Below, piece after piece: positions 41,682 to 51,641 of a DNA stretch of 64,000 bases. Position 1 is the stretch's first letter; each line of letters opens with the position of its first letter. The translations under genes and the position numbers were made by a program. The notes under the pieces are model-generated. The model saw only the letters and a list, made by a program, of their open reading frames with translations. It did not search any database and had not been told where the DNA came from. Source of the stretch: Spongiivirga citrea (GTDB lineage: Bacteria > Bacteroidota > Bacteroidia > Flavobacteriales > Flavobacteriaceae); the NCBI RefSeq assembly GCF_010671565.1, contig NZ_JAABOQ010000001.1, forward strand, positions 620,001 to 684,000, given 5' to 3'.

Positions 41682-43028
41682 ATGATTTTTAGGACCCGTT
41701 TTTTAAAATGGTACTTTATAGTCGCCCTAGTTATTCCTTTGGCGTATATTTTACTTTCTTATACAAAAGATAGTGAGCCAATAGCTAGTGGAAAAGTCCG
41801 AATTGAAAAAACAGTTTCAGGATATCAATTGTTAAAAAACAACAAGCCTTTTAAAATTAAGGGCGCAGCAACCGATTCTCTCTTTTTAAATGAACTTTCT
41901 TTAGCAGGTGCAAATACAATAAGAGTATATGATACATTGGGGTTAAGAAAAATACTCGATGAAGCAGCTGCAAATGATCTTAGTGTAATGGTCGATTTGC
42001 CCATACAGCGGTGCCTACGAGAATTGTGCGATTTTTACGAAGATGAAACCTTCATTCAAAATAATCTAAACACCTTCGATGCATTTATAAAGACTTATAA
42101 AGATCACCCCGCTTTATTAATGTGGGTACTTGGTAATGAGGTTAAATTTCCTAAGCGATCAAAAAGTAAAAACTTCTATTCTTTTTTCAACCGTCTCGTT
42201 AAAAATATTCGAAAAAACGATCCTAATCATCCAATCACTACGGCTATATCCAATTCATCCAAAATACAGATTATGCGCATTGCGCTTTGGTGTGAACCAT
42301 TAGATGCCATCTCGTTTAATAGCTTTGGAGGATTAGGAAACATGGAAAATGACCTTGATAAAACCTCCTTATTTTGGAAAGGTCCTTTTATTATTTCGGA
42401 ATGGGGAATTAATGGACCATGGGAAGCTGCAAGTTATACCAATTGGGGTGCACAAATTGAAGATACTAGTACCAAAAAGGCGGAACAGTATGTTGAGCGG
42501 TATCAACAATTTATTAATACTGACAATACAAGATTCTTAGGTGATATCTTCTTTTATTGGGGAAAAAAGCAAGAGCGTACACACACATGGTATAGTACTT
42601 TTTCAGATGACAGTCTAAAGACAGAGGCAGCTTTAGCAATGGAAAGTATTTGGAAAGAATCAAAACAAGAGGAAAGTATTCCAAAGATAAAATATCTACT
42701 AATTGATAAAAAAGGAGCAAACGAAAGTCTTGTCTTTCAGCCTGAAATAACAAAAGAAATTGAACTGGTACTCGAAGAAAACGGTGGTTCACATACAGTA
42801 ATTTCTTGGGAAATACTACCTGAAAATTGGTATTATCGCTGGCATGATGTAGAAGAAAAACCAAAACCAGTTTTTAAATTTCAAGACAGTACCGCAACTA
42901 GAATAAGCTTCAAGACACCAAGTGAACCAGGGCCGTATCGTATATTTAGTTATATCAAAAACGCTAAAGGAAATTACGCTACCGCAAATATTCCTTTCTA
43001 CGTTTTAAAAAAGGATAAAACAATCTAA
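41682..43028 (+). CDS. Membrane-anchored TIM-barrel glycosidase-like protein (GH2/GH5-type clan)
   Basis: A 448-residue protein with an N-terminal signal anchor (9-27). Residues about 45-330 form a TIM barrel whose acid/base Glu sits in VLGNEVKF (about 151) and nucleophile Glu in IISEWGINGPW (about 240), as in clan A glycosidases. The C-terminal 110 residues are an Ig-like domain (ISWEILPENWYYRWHD, PGPYRIFSYIKNAKGNYAT). It lies 3 bp before the GT2 fusion gene, and that protein's last module resembles this one, so both should act on the same polysaccharide outside the inner membrane. Confidence 0.75.
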   Translation: MIFRTRFLKWYFIVALVIPLAYILLSYTKDSEPIASGKVRIEKTVSGYQLLKNNKPFKIKGAATDSLFLNELSLAGANTIRVYDTLGLRKILDEAAANDLSVMVDLPIQRCLRELCDFYEDETFIQNNLNTFDAFIKTYKDHPALLMWVLGNEVKFPKRSKSKNFYSFFNRLVKNIRKNDPNHPITTAISNSSKIQIMRIALWCEPLDAISFNSFGGLGNMENDLDKTSLFWKGPFIISEWGINGPWEAASYTNWGAQIEDTSTKKAEQYVERYQQFINTDNTRFLGDIFFYWGKKQERTHTWYSTFSDDSLKTEAALAMESIWKESKQEESIPKIKYLLIDKKGANESLVFQPEITKEIELVLEENGGSHTVISWEILPENWYYRWHDVEEKPKPVFKFQDSTATRISFKTPSEPGPYRIFSYIKNAKGNYATANIPFYVLKKDKTI

Positions 43029-43031
43029 AAT

Positions 43032-46000
43032 ATGGTACAAGCCCCTACAAAAAAACAAGTGCGCGCATTGCGATTCTTAATCATTGTTGGGGTTCTTACT
43101 ACAATCAATTTTTTTTATTGGTTCTTAAACCCAGATTTAATCGGGTATAAACCGGTGTATATCATTCTAGTAATTACGATGGCATATTCGTATTCTAAGG
43201 TTATTTATGAATGGTATCACTATTGGGATATTTCTGTTCCTGATGAACCCAATGGCAATAAGAAATTTACTGTCGATGTACTCACGACTTTCTTTCCAGG
43301 AGAACCCTATGACATGATCATCGATACGCTGACTGCTATTCAAAAAATGCCTTATCCACATACGACTTATTTGTGTGATGAAGCCAATGATCCTTTTTTA
43401 AAAGAACAATGCAAACGGTTGGGTGTTATTCATGTAACTCGTGATAACAGAATTGACGCTAAAGCTGGAAACATTAACAATGCATTAAAGCAAGCAACTG
43501 GAGAAATTTGTCTTATTCTCGATCCTGATCATATGCCGCAACCTAATTTTTTAGATCAGGTACTACCTCATTTTGAAAATTCAGAGCTTGGTTATGTACA
43601 AACAGTACAGGCATACTCTAACCTAAATGAGTCTTATGTAGCCAAAGGAGCAGCCCAGCAAACATTTCAGTTTTATGGCCCGATGATGATGTGCATGAAT
43701 TCATACGGTACCGTAAATGCCATTGGAGCAAATTGCGTTTTTAGGCGTGCTGCCTTAGATTCAATTGGTGGGCATGCAGCTGGACTTTCTGAAGATATGC
43801 ATACCGCAATGAAGCTGCATGCTAAAGGTTGGAAATCGATCTATGTACCAAAGGTTTTCACCTTAGGCCTTGTACCATCAAATATAACCGCTTATTACAA
43901 ACAACAATTAAAATGGTCGAGAGGTACCTTAGAATTATTGGTAACTACCTATCCTAAAATATTCAGAAAGCTTAGCCTTCGACAAAAATTACATTATGGT
44001 CTTATTCCGTTTCATTATCTCATAGGCATTATATACTTAATCAATTTTCTTATTCCAATAATCTCTTTACTTACTTGTACGTATCCGTGGAAAGGTAATA
44101 TGGTCATGTTTGGTATTATTATTCTCCCATTAGTTTTTAGTGTTCTTCTTATAAGATCATATGTACAACGTTGGGTTATGAACGAAAGAGAACGCGGATA
44201 TCATATAATAGGTGGATTATTACAAATAAGCACTTGGTGGGTGTATTGTTTGGGACTTTTCTATACCATTATAAGAAAAAAAATACCTTATTTACCAACA
44301 CCAAAGGACGATTCAGATCAAAATAACTGGCCTATCGTTTTTCCAAATTTAATTATTGCCGCGGCCTCTATTTTTGCAATCAACTATGGGTTATCTATAG
44401 ATTGGACTCCATTTAATGTCTTCATGTCCGGCTTCGCATTATTGAATACGTTTTTCATGTTATTTTCGGTCTATTTGGCGCGACATGAAGTTGGTAAATA
44501 TGCTGGCCCCAACGCAAACGCTTTTCAGAAAAAGTATCAGAATGTTAAATTGAACATTAAAATCAGATTGTGGAATACAAGACACATCTTATATGATATT
44601 TCAAGAAGGTTCGCTGTGCCAATTTTGGTGGGCGCTTTGTTACTATCTGGCGGATTACTAAAATACCATCAATACACACAATGGGATGGAGTTAAAGCGG
44701 ACAAACAATTTAGTTTAAAGCCAAATTACACCGGTATTTTTCTTCCTACAAAAAATGACGGTTTATCGAATATTGAAACCATCAGCGCGATAGAGGAATC
44801 TCAACAAACTCATTTCGATATTCATTCACTTTATCTTGCATGGGGTGATGATGAACAATTTCCAGAGAAATTGGTTTCATCTATTTATGATAATCAAAGT
44901 ATCCCTATGATCACATGGGAGCCTTGGGCCAGTACTTTTCAAATAAGCGACAGTATTGATCAATTAAAAAATAATCAGAAAATCTTCAAGCATATTAACG
45001 AAGGTTTTTTTGACGATTATATAACTAGTTTTGCCTTGAAAATAAAGGCTTCCAAAAAACCGCTATTTCTTCGTTTCGCACATGAATTTGATAACCCCGC
45101 TTATCCATGGTCGCCAAAAGGAAAAAATACTGCTGGAGAGTTTAGGCAAGCATGGCGGTACGTCCACAATAAATTCTCAGAGCTTAATGTCACCAATGCT
45201 ATTTGGGTTTGGAATCCTTGGAAAGCAGATGCAATAGCCGATTATTTTCCAGGAAAGGAATACATTGATTGGGTAGGGCTTACTGTCCTTAACTATGAAA
45301 ACAATTCTTTCGAAGACTTATACGACCATTTCAAAACTGAATTAAAGTATACCACCAACGCGCCAATAATGATTGCTGAATTTGGCTCGCTTGGTTCTGA
45401 AGAATATAAGAATAGGTGGATAAGCGATGCCCTTTCTACAATTAAAAATGAGCATGATGAGATTAATGCTCTTGTCTATTTTAATAGCAATGTAGACACG
45501 AATGTGCCTGATGCTTTGTCAGCCGATGTATTAAAATGGGATATTGAAAACTTTGGTGGACATAATGCTCAATTTACTACTAACAATATTCCATCATACA
45601 CCTATGATGAATTGGTTTTTAACACTTTAAGGAGTCAAAGTAAGATTGATCAGTCTATTTTCACCAAACCAATAAAGGGAGTTAACTACAAAAAAGGAAG
45701 CAATTGGTATAAGGATCACTATGTATTAAATAGAATAAACTTGATTGAAGATTTTACTAAAATGAAATCTTTAGGGATAAACACTTTGCAGTACTTTGGT
45801 CCAGGAATCTATGACAAAAACGTTCTTAGCATTAGTGCAGAGCAAGATCTTGATGTTATTTATAGTTTTTGGATTGAACAGGATATTGACTTCATAGCAG
45901 ATAAGTCGACACTAGATGCACTAAGCAAAAAGATTACTAAAACAGTAAAGTATTATAAGAACGACGAACATATCATTAGTTGGAATATTGGGAATGATGT

Positions 46001-46799
46001 TTTTAAAAATTTGTATGGTGTCTTTGATAAGCCGGTTTTACAGCATCAACAAATGGCATATTTAAATTGGGCTCGTGATCTTATTTCAAAAATTAATGTG
46101 ATTGACGACAGACCTATTTTTATAGATATTGAAGTAAATGACCGCACTTTGTACCAATTAGAAAAAATGACTGCCAAATTACCTTCTTCGGTTAATTATG
46201 CATTACGTATTAATGATGATTCAAAAAATATTGCTGCCATTGTATCTTATTTTAAAAAAAATAAAATGACATATTACCTTAGCAGTATTTCAGTCAATAA
46301 AATGCTAGAAAGCGACTTAGTTGATGAAAATGTGTGCATTACTAACTGGCAAGATCAGTTTGAAAATAACCGATTAAGTTTTGACGGATTATACAACCAA
46401 AAAGGATTGGCAAAACCGACAGCTATTGTTTTACAAAACAAATGGAGCGGAGTTGATATCGATACTAGGACTTCTCATTTATTACAGCCCCATATCCTTA
46501 AATATGCAAAACCAACGTATGCAGGTAATCAACTGGCCTACAGGGCTATGTTTTTAAAAGATGATGGTAATTGGGTATATGGAAAGGACCTACCGGGTCG
46601 TATTAACTATCAATGGAGCATGGTCAAAATGGCTGGACCGCAAGCAGCAATCGCTTCGAAGATCCTTGGCACGGGACCAAACATAAGTATTATAATTCCA
46701 GAAAAAAGTGAAACGTATCAGCTGTTATTGGAGGTCCAACAAAATGGTGTTGTTACAAGCACCATGAGTACTTTAAATACTGAACTTATTTCAAAGTAA
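43032..46799 (+). CDS. Fusion: GT2 polysaccharide synthase, GH26-like domain and degenerate GH module
   Basis: 1255 residues in three parts. Part 1 (1-560) is a cellulose-synthase-like GT2: two N-terminal helices, CDEANDPFL, LDPDHMPQP (DxD, about 163), LSEDMHT (about 252), QQLKWSRGTLE (QxxRW-type, about 294), then several helices. Part 2 (about 560-840) is a GH26-like barrel with acid/base Glu in RFAHEFDNPAYPW (about 684) and nucleophile in MIAEFGSLG (about 783). Part 3 (about 880-1255) resembles the preceding gene product, but its NE motif reads SWNIGNDVF, with Asp for Glu, so it is probably not catalytic. The protein likely polymerises and trims or exports a beta-glucan or mannan. Confidence 0.82.
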   Translation: MVQAPTKKQVRALRFLIIVGVLTTINFFYWFLNPDLIGYKPVYIILVITMAYSYSKVIYEWYHYWDISVPDEPNGNKKFTVDVLTTFFPGEPYDMIIDTLTAIQKMPYPHTTYLCDEANDPFLKEQCKRLGVIHVTRDNRIDAKAGNINNALKQATGEICLILDPDHMPQPNFLDQVLPHFENSELGYVQTVQAYSNLNESYVAKGAAQQTFQFYGPMMMCMNSYGTVNAIGANCVFRRAALDSIGGHAAGLSEDMHTAMKLHAKGWKSIYVPKVFTLGLVPSNITAYYKQQLKWSRGTLELLVTTYPKIFRKLSLRQKLHYGLIPFHYLIGIIYLINFLIPIISLLTCTYPWKGNMVMFGIIILPLVFSVLLIRSYVQRWVMNERERGYHIIGGLLQISTWWVYCLGLFYTIIRKKIPYLPTPKDDSDQNNWPIVFPNLIIAAASIFAINYGLSIDWTPFNVFMSGFALLNTFFMLFSVYLARHEVGKYAGPNANAFQKKYQNVKLNIKIRLWNTRHILYDISRRFAVPILVGALLLSGGLLKYHQYTQWDGVKADKQFSLKPNYTGIFLPTKNDGLSNIETISAIEESQQTHFDIHSLYLAWGDDEQFPEKLVSSIYDNQSIPMITWEPWASTFQISDSIDQLKNNQKIFKHINEGFFDDYITSFALKIKASKKPLFLRFAHEFDNPAYPWSPKGKNTAGEFRQAWRYVHNKFSELNVTNAIWVWNPWKADAIADYFPGKEYIDWVGLTVLNYENNSFEDLYDHFKTELKYTTNAPIMIAEFGSLGSEEYKNRWISDALSTIKNEHDEINALVYFNSNVDTNVPDALSADVLKWDIENFGGHNAQFTTNNIPSYTYDELVFNTLRSQSKIDQSIFTKPIKGVNYKKGSNWYKDHYVLNRINLIEDFTKMKSLGINTLQYFGPGIYDKNVLSISAEQDLDVIYSFWIEQDIDFIADKSTLDALSKKITKTVKYYKNDEHIISWNIGNDVFKNLYGVFDKPVLQHQQMAYLNWARDLISKINVIDDRPIFIDIEVNDRTLYQLEKMTAKLPSSVNYALRINDDSKNIAAIVSYFKKNKMTYYLSSISVNKMLESDLVDENVCITNWQDQFENNRLSFDGLYNQKGLAKPTAIVLQNKWSGVDIDTRTSHLLQPHILKYAKPTYAGNQLAYRAMFLKDDGNWVYGKDLPGRINYQWSMVKMAGPQAAIASKILGTGPNISIIIPEKSETYQLLLEVQQNGVVTSTMSTLNTELISK

Positions 46800-46816
46800 A
46801 ACAGAATCGCAGGTAG

Positions 46817-47758
46817 TTATTTCTTCTTAATATCCATAGCAAGTTGTCTAGTGAACATTTCTGCACTTTTAGAAAACAAATGCGATCCGTCGTAATATGT
46901 ATAGCTTGAATGATCCTTAGTATAATCCCAATAAGGTACATTTACTTTATTAGCAATTGAATCGATTTGACTATTCATTTCGGGCCAAAACTCCGTTTCA
47001 AAATCTAAAACATCTTTTAAAACTGGCGTACGAACCACATACACCTTTCCGTATTCTTTTAGCATTAAAACTGTATCCTCAAAAGCTTTCAATCGAGCAA
47101 TCGAAATTTTTTGTCCTACAAGTATTTTCTTATATGATATTAAGGTCTCTTCACTCCATTTATCTACCATCTTCTCAGTGATTTCATAGGTACTGGTTCC
47201 TTCCCTAAATTCTATCCAGCCATTATCGTGGGTTACAACCACGTCATTTTTCGGCCAGAAAACAATACCCTTATATAATGGATTTGCATAACATTTAACC
47301 ATGTATTCAAAATTGGGATCAACATTAACATAATCCATCTTACCAAGCATGGTATCTTCGTCAAGCTTATCTACATCATCTTCACTAGAGTTAATTGGGA
47401 TTAAAAAACTTCCCGGAGACACTGATACTATAAATACACCATTTGTCGTCCCTTCAGCTATCTTATTCTCAATATCCTTTTTATAAACCGATCCGTAAGG
47501 CGATCTATATAATTCAAATGAGAAATTAAGGACTGGTTTCGCAATCTCATCATCTCCAAATTCTTGATCTAATACTTCAGGAGAAATCCCAAAATTAGAA
47601 CGAGATAAACCAACTACCATACTTCCCGCTGGATACCTAAATTTGTGATAATAGCGATCTACATATCTATCAATAATGAAATAACTGCAACAAAAGTATA
47701 AGGCCAATAAAATGATAAGCAGCCCCGTCAGTTTAAATATGAATTTAGATAGTTTCAT
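46817..47758 (-). CDS. SGNH-like periplasmic protein, MBOAT partner
   Basis: A 313-residue protein with one N-terminal membrane helix (about 7-27). VVGLSRSNFGISPEVL resembles SGNH block I (Ser in GLSRSNFG) and YDGSHLFSKSAEMF supplies a terminal D-x-x-H pair. Such proteins accompany MBOAT acyltransferases and complete acetyl transfer to a polysaccharide, as AlgJ/AlgX do for alginate. Its start overlaps the MBOAT stop by one base (TAATG), so the two are coupled. Convergent with the GT2 fusion, 17 bp between stops. Confidence 0.72.
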   Translation of the reverse strand: MKLSKFIFKLTGLLIILLALYFCCSYFIIDRYVDRYYHKFRYPAGSMVVGLSRSNFGISPEVLDQEFGDDEIAKPVLNFSFELYRSPYGSVYKKDIENKIAEGTTNGVFIVSVSPGSFLIPINSSEDDVDKLDEDTMLGKMDYVNVDPNFEYMVKCYANPLYKGIVFWPKNDVVVTHDNGWIEFREGTSTYEITEKMVDKWSEETLISYKKILVGQKISIARLKAFEDTVLMLKEYGKVYVVRTPVLKDVLDFETEFWPEMNSQIDSIANKVNVPYWDYTKDHSSYTYYDGSHLFSKSAEMFTRQLAMDIKKK

Positions 47759-49209
47759 TAAAATTGAAAATATATAAAACTATTTTGTCTATTAAATGCA
47801 AGTAATACCATTGCAGCAATACAAACTACATATAAACTCCAGCGTATTGCTATTTTCTTTGATGAAAACAGCTCATAAATTTTATCATTTCCTTTGTAAA
47901 AATGAATTGCTTGAACCAAGAGTATTAGCAATATCGAAATAATAATCTCGACAATATCATTAGTGATATTAAAGTAAAAAGCTCGAATATCAAACATACT
48001 CTTAATATAAACTAATGCATTGTAAATAGAGCTTGATCGGAAAAAGATCATTGTAAAAGCTAAGTAATGTAGTGTAACAAATCCCCATAAAAATTGCCTA
48101 ATATGTTTAGAAATCGGAATTGGTGACTTATCTAAAATCCGATTTCGCAGCTTGTTTGTTCCTTGTTCAAATAACAAAAACAATCCACATAACACACCCC
48201 ATACTACAAAAGTCCAGTTGGCACCATGCCACAGTCCGTTTATGAAGAATACGACAAAAACGGCCAGAAATGCTTTTAATTTAAAGTCCCTAACTAAAGG
48301 ACGATATAAATAATCCCTTAACCAGTGCATTAATGATCGATGCCATCGTTGCCAAAATTGGGCCGCACTAGTAGAAAAGAATGGTCTATTAAAATTATTC
48401 ATCAAATCGAAACCCAAGACTTTAGCTGCTCCAACAGCAATAATGGAGTAGGCTGAAAAGTCATAATAAATTTGAAAACCAAAAAAGTACATTGCCAGAA
48501 ACAATGGTATTCCAGGAGTTCCTGCTGGATTGCCATGGGCGTAATCTACATACACCCCTAGCCTATCGGCCACAACCATTTTTAAAAAAAACCCCCAACT
48601 CATTAGGATTATTCCTTTGCGAATAGCCTCAATATCTATTTCTATTTTTTTATGGAATTGGGGTAGTAAACGCGAAGCTCTCTCGATTGGACCAGCAACC
48701 AGTTGAGGGAAAAATGCCACGTAAAGTGCATACTTTCCTAGATGGTGTTCTGGTTCGATTTTTCCTCGATAAATATCAATACTGTAACTAAGTGTTTGAA
48801 ATGTATAAAAACTAATACCTACAGGGAGCAAAATGTTTCCATAAGCAGAAGTTGAAGCTGTAACTGTATTTGTATCTACTTGCCCAAAATATGCCATTAT
48901 TTGGCTAACAGATTCGCTAAAAAACCCAAGGTATTTAAAGAAGAAAAGCATTCCTACATTGGCCAAAACGCTCAGCATTAAATACCACTTTCTCCTTTGT
49001 TTATGAGCTGTCCTATGCATTTTTATTCCTAATGCATAATCAATAAGCGTCGATGCAATTAATAAGAAAACCAAGGTGACATCCCATTGCATATAGAAGT
49101 AATAACTACATCCTAGCAACCAAGCCCATCTGTGTTTATGGGGAAATAAGTAGTAAACCACAACTGCTATAGGGAAAAAGAAAATAAAGTCAAGCGAGTT
49201 GAATAACAT
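47758..49209 (-). CDS. MBOAT family O-acyltransferase (AlgI-like)
   Basis: A 483-residue multi-pass protein. The AlgI features are present: LPVGISFYTFQTLSYSIDIYRG, YVAFFPQLVAGPIERASRLLPQ, FWQRWHRSLMHWLRDYLYRPL and the catalytic His region FINGLWHGANWTFVVWG. It moves acetyl groups across the inner membrane for polysaccharide O-acetylation. Its gene is coupled to the SGNH-like partner and faces the GT2 fusion gene, so acetylation of that polymer is a reasonable inference. Confidence 0.88.
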   Translation of the reverse strand: MLFNSLDFIFFFPIAVVVYYLFPHKHRWAWLLGCSYYFYMQWDVTLVFLLIASTLIDYALGIKMHRTAHKQRRKWYLMLSVLANVGMLFFFKYLGFFSESVSQIMAYFGQVDTNTVTASTSAYGNILLPVGISFYTFQTLSYSIDIYRGKIEPEHHLGKYALYVAFFPQLVAGPIERASRLLPQFHKKIEIDIEAIRKGIILMSWGFFLKMVVADRLGVYVDYAHGNPAGTPGIPLFLAMYFFGFQIYYDFSAYSIIAVGAAKVLGFDLMNNFNRPFFSTSAAQFWQRWHRSLMHWLRDYLYRPLVRDFKLKAFLAVFVVFFINGLWHGANWTFVVWGVLCGLFLLFEQGTNKLRNRILDKSPIPISKHIRQFLWGFVTLHYLAFTMIFFRSSSIYNALVYIKSMFDIRAFYFNITNDIVEIIISILLILLVQAIHFYKGNDKIYELFSSKKIAIRWSLYVVCIAAMVLLAFNRQNSFIYFQF

Positions 49210-49372
49210 TTGAGAGCTACCTAATTTTCAGGAAAAATAAGGCTTCTACGAATGCTACCAAAATAAAAAGGAAGAAGTCCTATTTTTGACACACAAGCGC
49301 TTAGTCAACACCTAAGTGAGTGCAAAAAACTACAAGACATAAAATTTCAAAGCAAAGAAATCTTGTTTTGTT

Positions 49373-50620
49373 CTATTCCACAAAACCAACAGCACAGGTA
49401 TTATTTGTCCGTGGATTGATCAAAATGAATGCGCCATTATTTTTATTAACTGCATAATGATCTAAGAAAATGGGGCTTGCTAGTTTTAAACTGGTAATTG
49501 CAATATCATTTAGTTTAAGACTTGAAGCTTCCTGCAAATTTGATGGGTTTTCTGGTGGAATTATTGCGTGTATTTGTTCTAGTCTTACTTGTACGGTCTT
49601 ACTCCCTGCTTGTAACAAAAATTTTGAACCTATTGCAGCCTGATCTTCTTCTAACCAAACCAATTTTGCCTTAATACTCTTTTCTGTTATTGGTATTGCC
49701 TCGTTATTTTTTGTGATGATAGATCCACGGCTAATATCAATTTCCCTATCTAGAGAAATGCTAACAGAATCTCCTGTAGCTGCATTTTCCAAAAGATTGA
49801 TATCTTTCCGTATTTCGGTTACAATCGCATTTTTTTGAGAAGGATAGACCATCACTTCATCTCCTAATGTAATGGTCCCGCTAGCTACGCGACCAGAATA
49901 GCCACGGTAGTCAACAAACTCATTATTTTGAACATGCAGTACGTTTTGTACATCCATTCTAAACGCTGTAACTATATCTTGTTCTGATTCTATCTGATGC
50001 AAGACACTATTTAATGTTTCGCCTTGATACCAAGCTGTATTGCTAGAATGATTAACAACATTATCACCTTTTAATGAACTAATCGGGATAATTTCAATGT
50101 TCGGATTACTATGTTCGAAGGATGCAGTCATTCGTTGTATATCTGCGGCGATTTTTAAAAATACATCTTCACTGTAGTCAACAAGGTCCATTTTGTTGAT
50201 ACAAAAAACAACAGTATGTAATCGTAACAATTGGCTAATGAAAAAATGGCGATAGCTCTGTTCTAATAGTCCTTTCCGAGCATCAATCAGAATAATAGAA
50301 ACCTCAGCATTAGATGCACCAGTAACCATATTTCTGGTGTATTCAACATGCCCAGGGCTATCAGCAATTATGAACTTACGCTTATTTGTTGAGAAATAAA
50401 TATGGGCTACATCGATAGTAATGCCCTGCTCTCGCTCTGCAATTAATCCATCGGTAATCACCGAAAAATCAAGATCGGCTAAGCCTTTTTCAGCTGTCTT
50501 TTTCTCAATAAGCGCTTCCTGCTCCTTAGTTAATGCATCGGTATCGTATAAAAGTCGACCGATCAAGGTACTTTTACCATCGTCTACACTTCCTGCCGTA
50601 CTTATTCTTAGTAAATCCAT
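49373..50620 (-). CDS. cysN: Sulfate adenylyltransferase, GTPase subunit
   Basis: A 415-residue EF-Tu-like GTPase. G1 is GSVDDGKST (10-18), G3 is DSPGHVEY, G4 is NKMD. The C-terminal beta-barrel domains follow; no APS kinase domain is fused. With CysD it makes APS from sulfate and ATP, driven by GTP. It is the last gene of the cys operon; a REP-like hairpin lies in the gap to cysD. Confidence 0.93.
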   Translation of the reverse strand: MDLLRISTAGSVDDGKSTLIGRLLYDTDALTKEQEALIEKKTAEKGLADLDFSVITDGLIAEREQGITIDVAHIYFSTNKRKFIIADSPGHVEYTRNMVTGASNAEVSIILIDARKGLLEQSYRHFFISQLLRLHTVVFCINKMDLVDYSEDVFLKIAADIQRMTASFEHSNPNIEIIPISSLKGDNVVNHSSNTAWYQGETLNSVLHQIESEQDIVTAFRMDVQNVLHVQNNEFVDYRGYSGRVASGTITLGDEVMVYPSQKNAIVTEIRKDINLLENAATGDSVSISLDREIDISRGSIITKNNEAIPITEKSIKAKLVWLEEDQAAIGSKFLLQAGSKTVQVRLEQIHAIIPPENPSNLQEASSLKLNDIAITSLKLASPIFLDHYAVNKNNGAFILINPRTNNTCAVGFVE

Positions 50621-50667
50621 TTACTGTCTGTTTCTATAGATAATTTAAAATCTCCACTCCCCATGCA

Positions 50668-50721
50668 TCTCGATACAATTTCAATTTCCCTTCCAGTCAA
50701 TTGAAATCACTCGATGTGACA
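50668..50721. repeat. REP-like hairpin element, copy A
   Basis: Order: TCTCGATACA (50668-50677), inverted repeat ATTTCAATT/AATTGAAAT (50678-50686 and 50699-50707) with a 12-nt loop, then CACTCGATGTGACA (50708-50721). Copy B at 56674-56717 has the same ends with a different inner stem. It lies between cysD and cysN. Confidence 0.75.
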
Positions 50722-50732
50722 TTAGTCTTTTA

Positions 50733-51635
50733 TTAAAAATATCCGTCTTTTTTTCGTTGTTCTAATGCTGACTCGCTTCGTTGATCGTCTATACGTGCAC
50801 CTCTTTCGGAGTGCTTTGAAGCTTTGTTTTCATCTAAAACTAATTTGACTGTATTCGCAGTTGATGGTAGTGCAGCTGTACAGGTCATATCGCCAACCGT
50901 TCGAAAGCGTACTACATCTTCTATAATCTCATCTGTATCAACCAAATTGAGGTAATCAGAAAGCGCTAGAAAAGCGCCATCCCGTTTCACCAACCTACGC
51001 TTATGCGCAAAATAGATGCTTGGTAATTCTAAATTTTCTTGAAGAATGTAACTCCAAATATCTTCTTCAGTCCAGTTGCTAATAGGAAATGCTCTGACAT
51101 TTTCACCAAATTCAATTTTCCCATTTAATATTTGAAATAATTCAGGTCGTTGCTTTTTGGCGTCCCACTGGCCAAAATCATCACGCACTGAAAAAATACG
51201 CTCTTTCGCTCTTGATTTTTCCTCATCACGACGCGCACCTCCTAAACAAGCATCAAAACCGAGTTCTTCAATTGCATCTAACAAAGTTACTGTTTGAAGT
51301 GAATTTCTGCTGGCATATTTTCCACTTTCTTCTTTTACTTTATTCTGATCAATCGCATCCTGTACATATCGTACTTCGAGCTTAACGCCTAACTTTTTAA
51401 TATATGCATCCCGAAATTCAATCGTCTCAGGAAAATTGTGTCCAGTATCGACATGTAAAAATGTAAAAGGGATTTTAGCAGGGTAGAAAGCCTTCTTAGC
51501 GAGATGAGCCATGGTAATGGAATCTTTTCCGCCGGAAAAAAGTAAGGCGGGATTTTGAAATTGAGCTGCAACCTCTCGAAGTATGTAAATACTTTCGTCT
51601 TCTAATGTCTGTAAATGACTGTTTTGTACTGCCAT
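50733..51635 (-). CDS. cysD: Sulfate adenylyltransferase, catalytic subunit
   Basis: A 300-residue PP-loop ATP pyrophosphatase: SGGKDS at 34-39, FLHVDTGHNFPET, GGARRDEEKSRAKER and RFRTVGDMTCT are all as in CysD. It adenylates sulfate to APS together with CysN. It follows cysH after 6 bp in the operon DUF2061-cysH-cysD-cysN. Confidence 0.96.
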   Translation of the reverse strand: MAVQNSHLQTLEDESIYILREVAAQFQNPALLFSGGKDSITMAHLAKKAFYPAKIPFTFLHVDTGHNFPETIEFRDAYIKKLGVKLEVRYVQDAIDQNKVKEESGKYASRNSLQTVTLLDAIEELGFDACLGGARRDEEKSRAKERIFSVRDDFGQWDAKKQRPELFQILNGKIEFGENVRAFPISNWTEEDIWSYILQENLELPSIYFAHKRRLVKRDGAFLALSDYLNLVDTDEIIEDVVRFRTVGDMTCTAALPSTANTVKLVLDENKASKHSERGARIDDQRSESALEQRKKDGYF

Positions 51636-51641
51636 ATCTTT

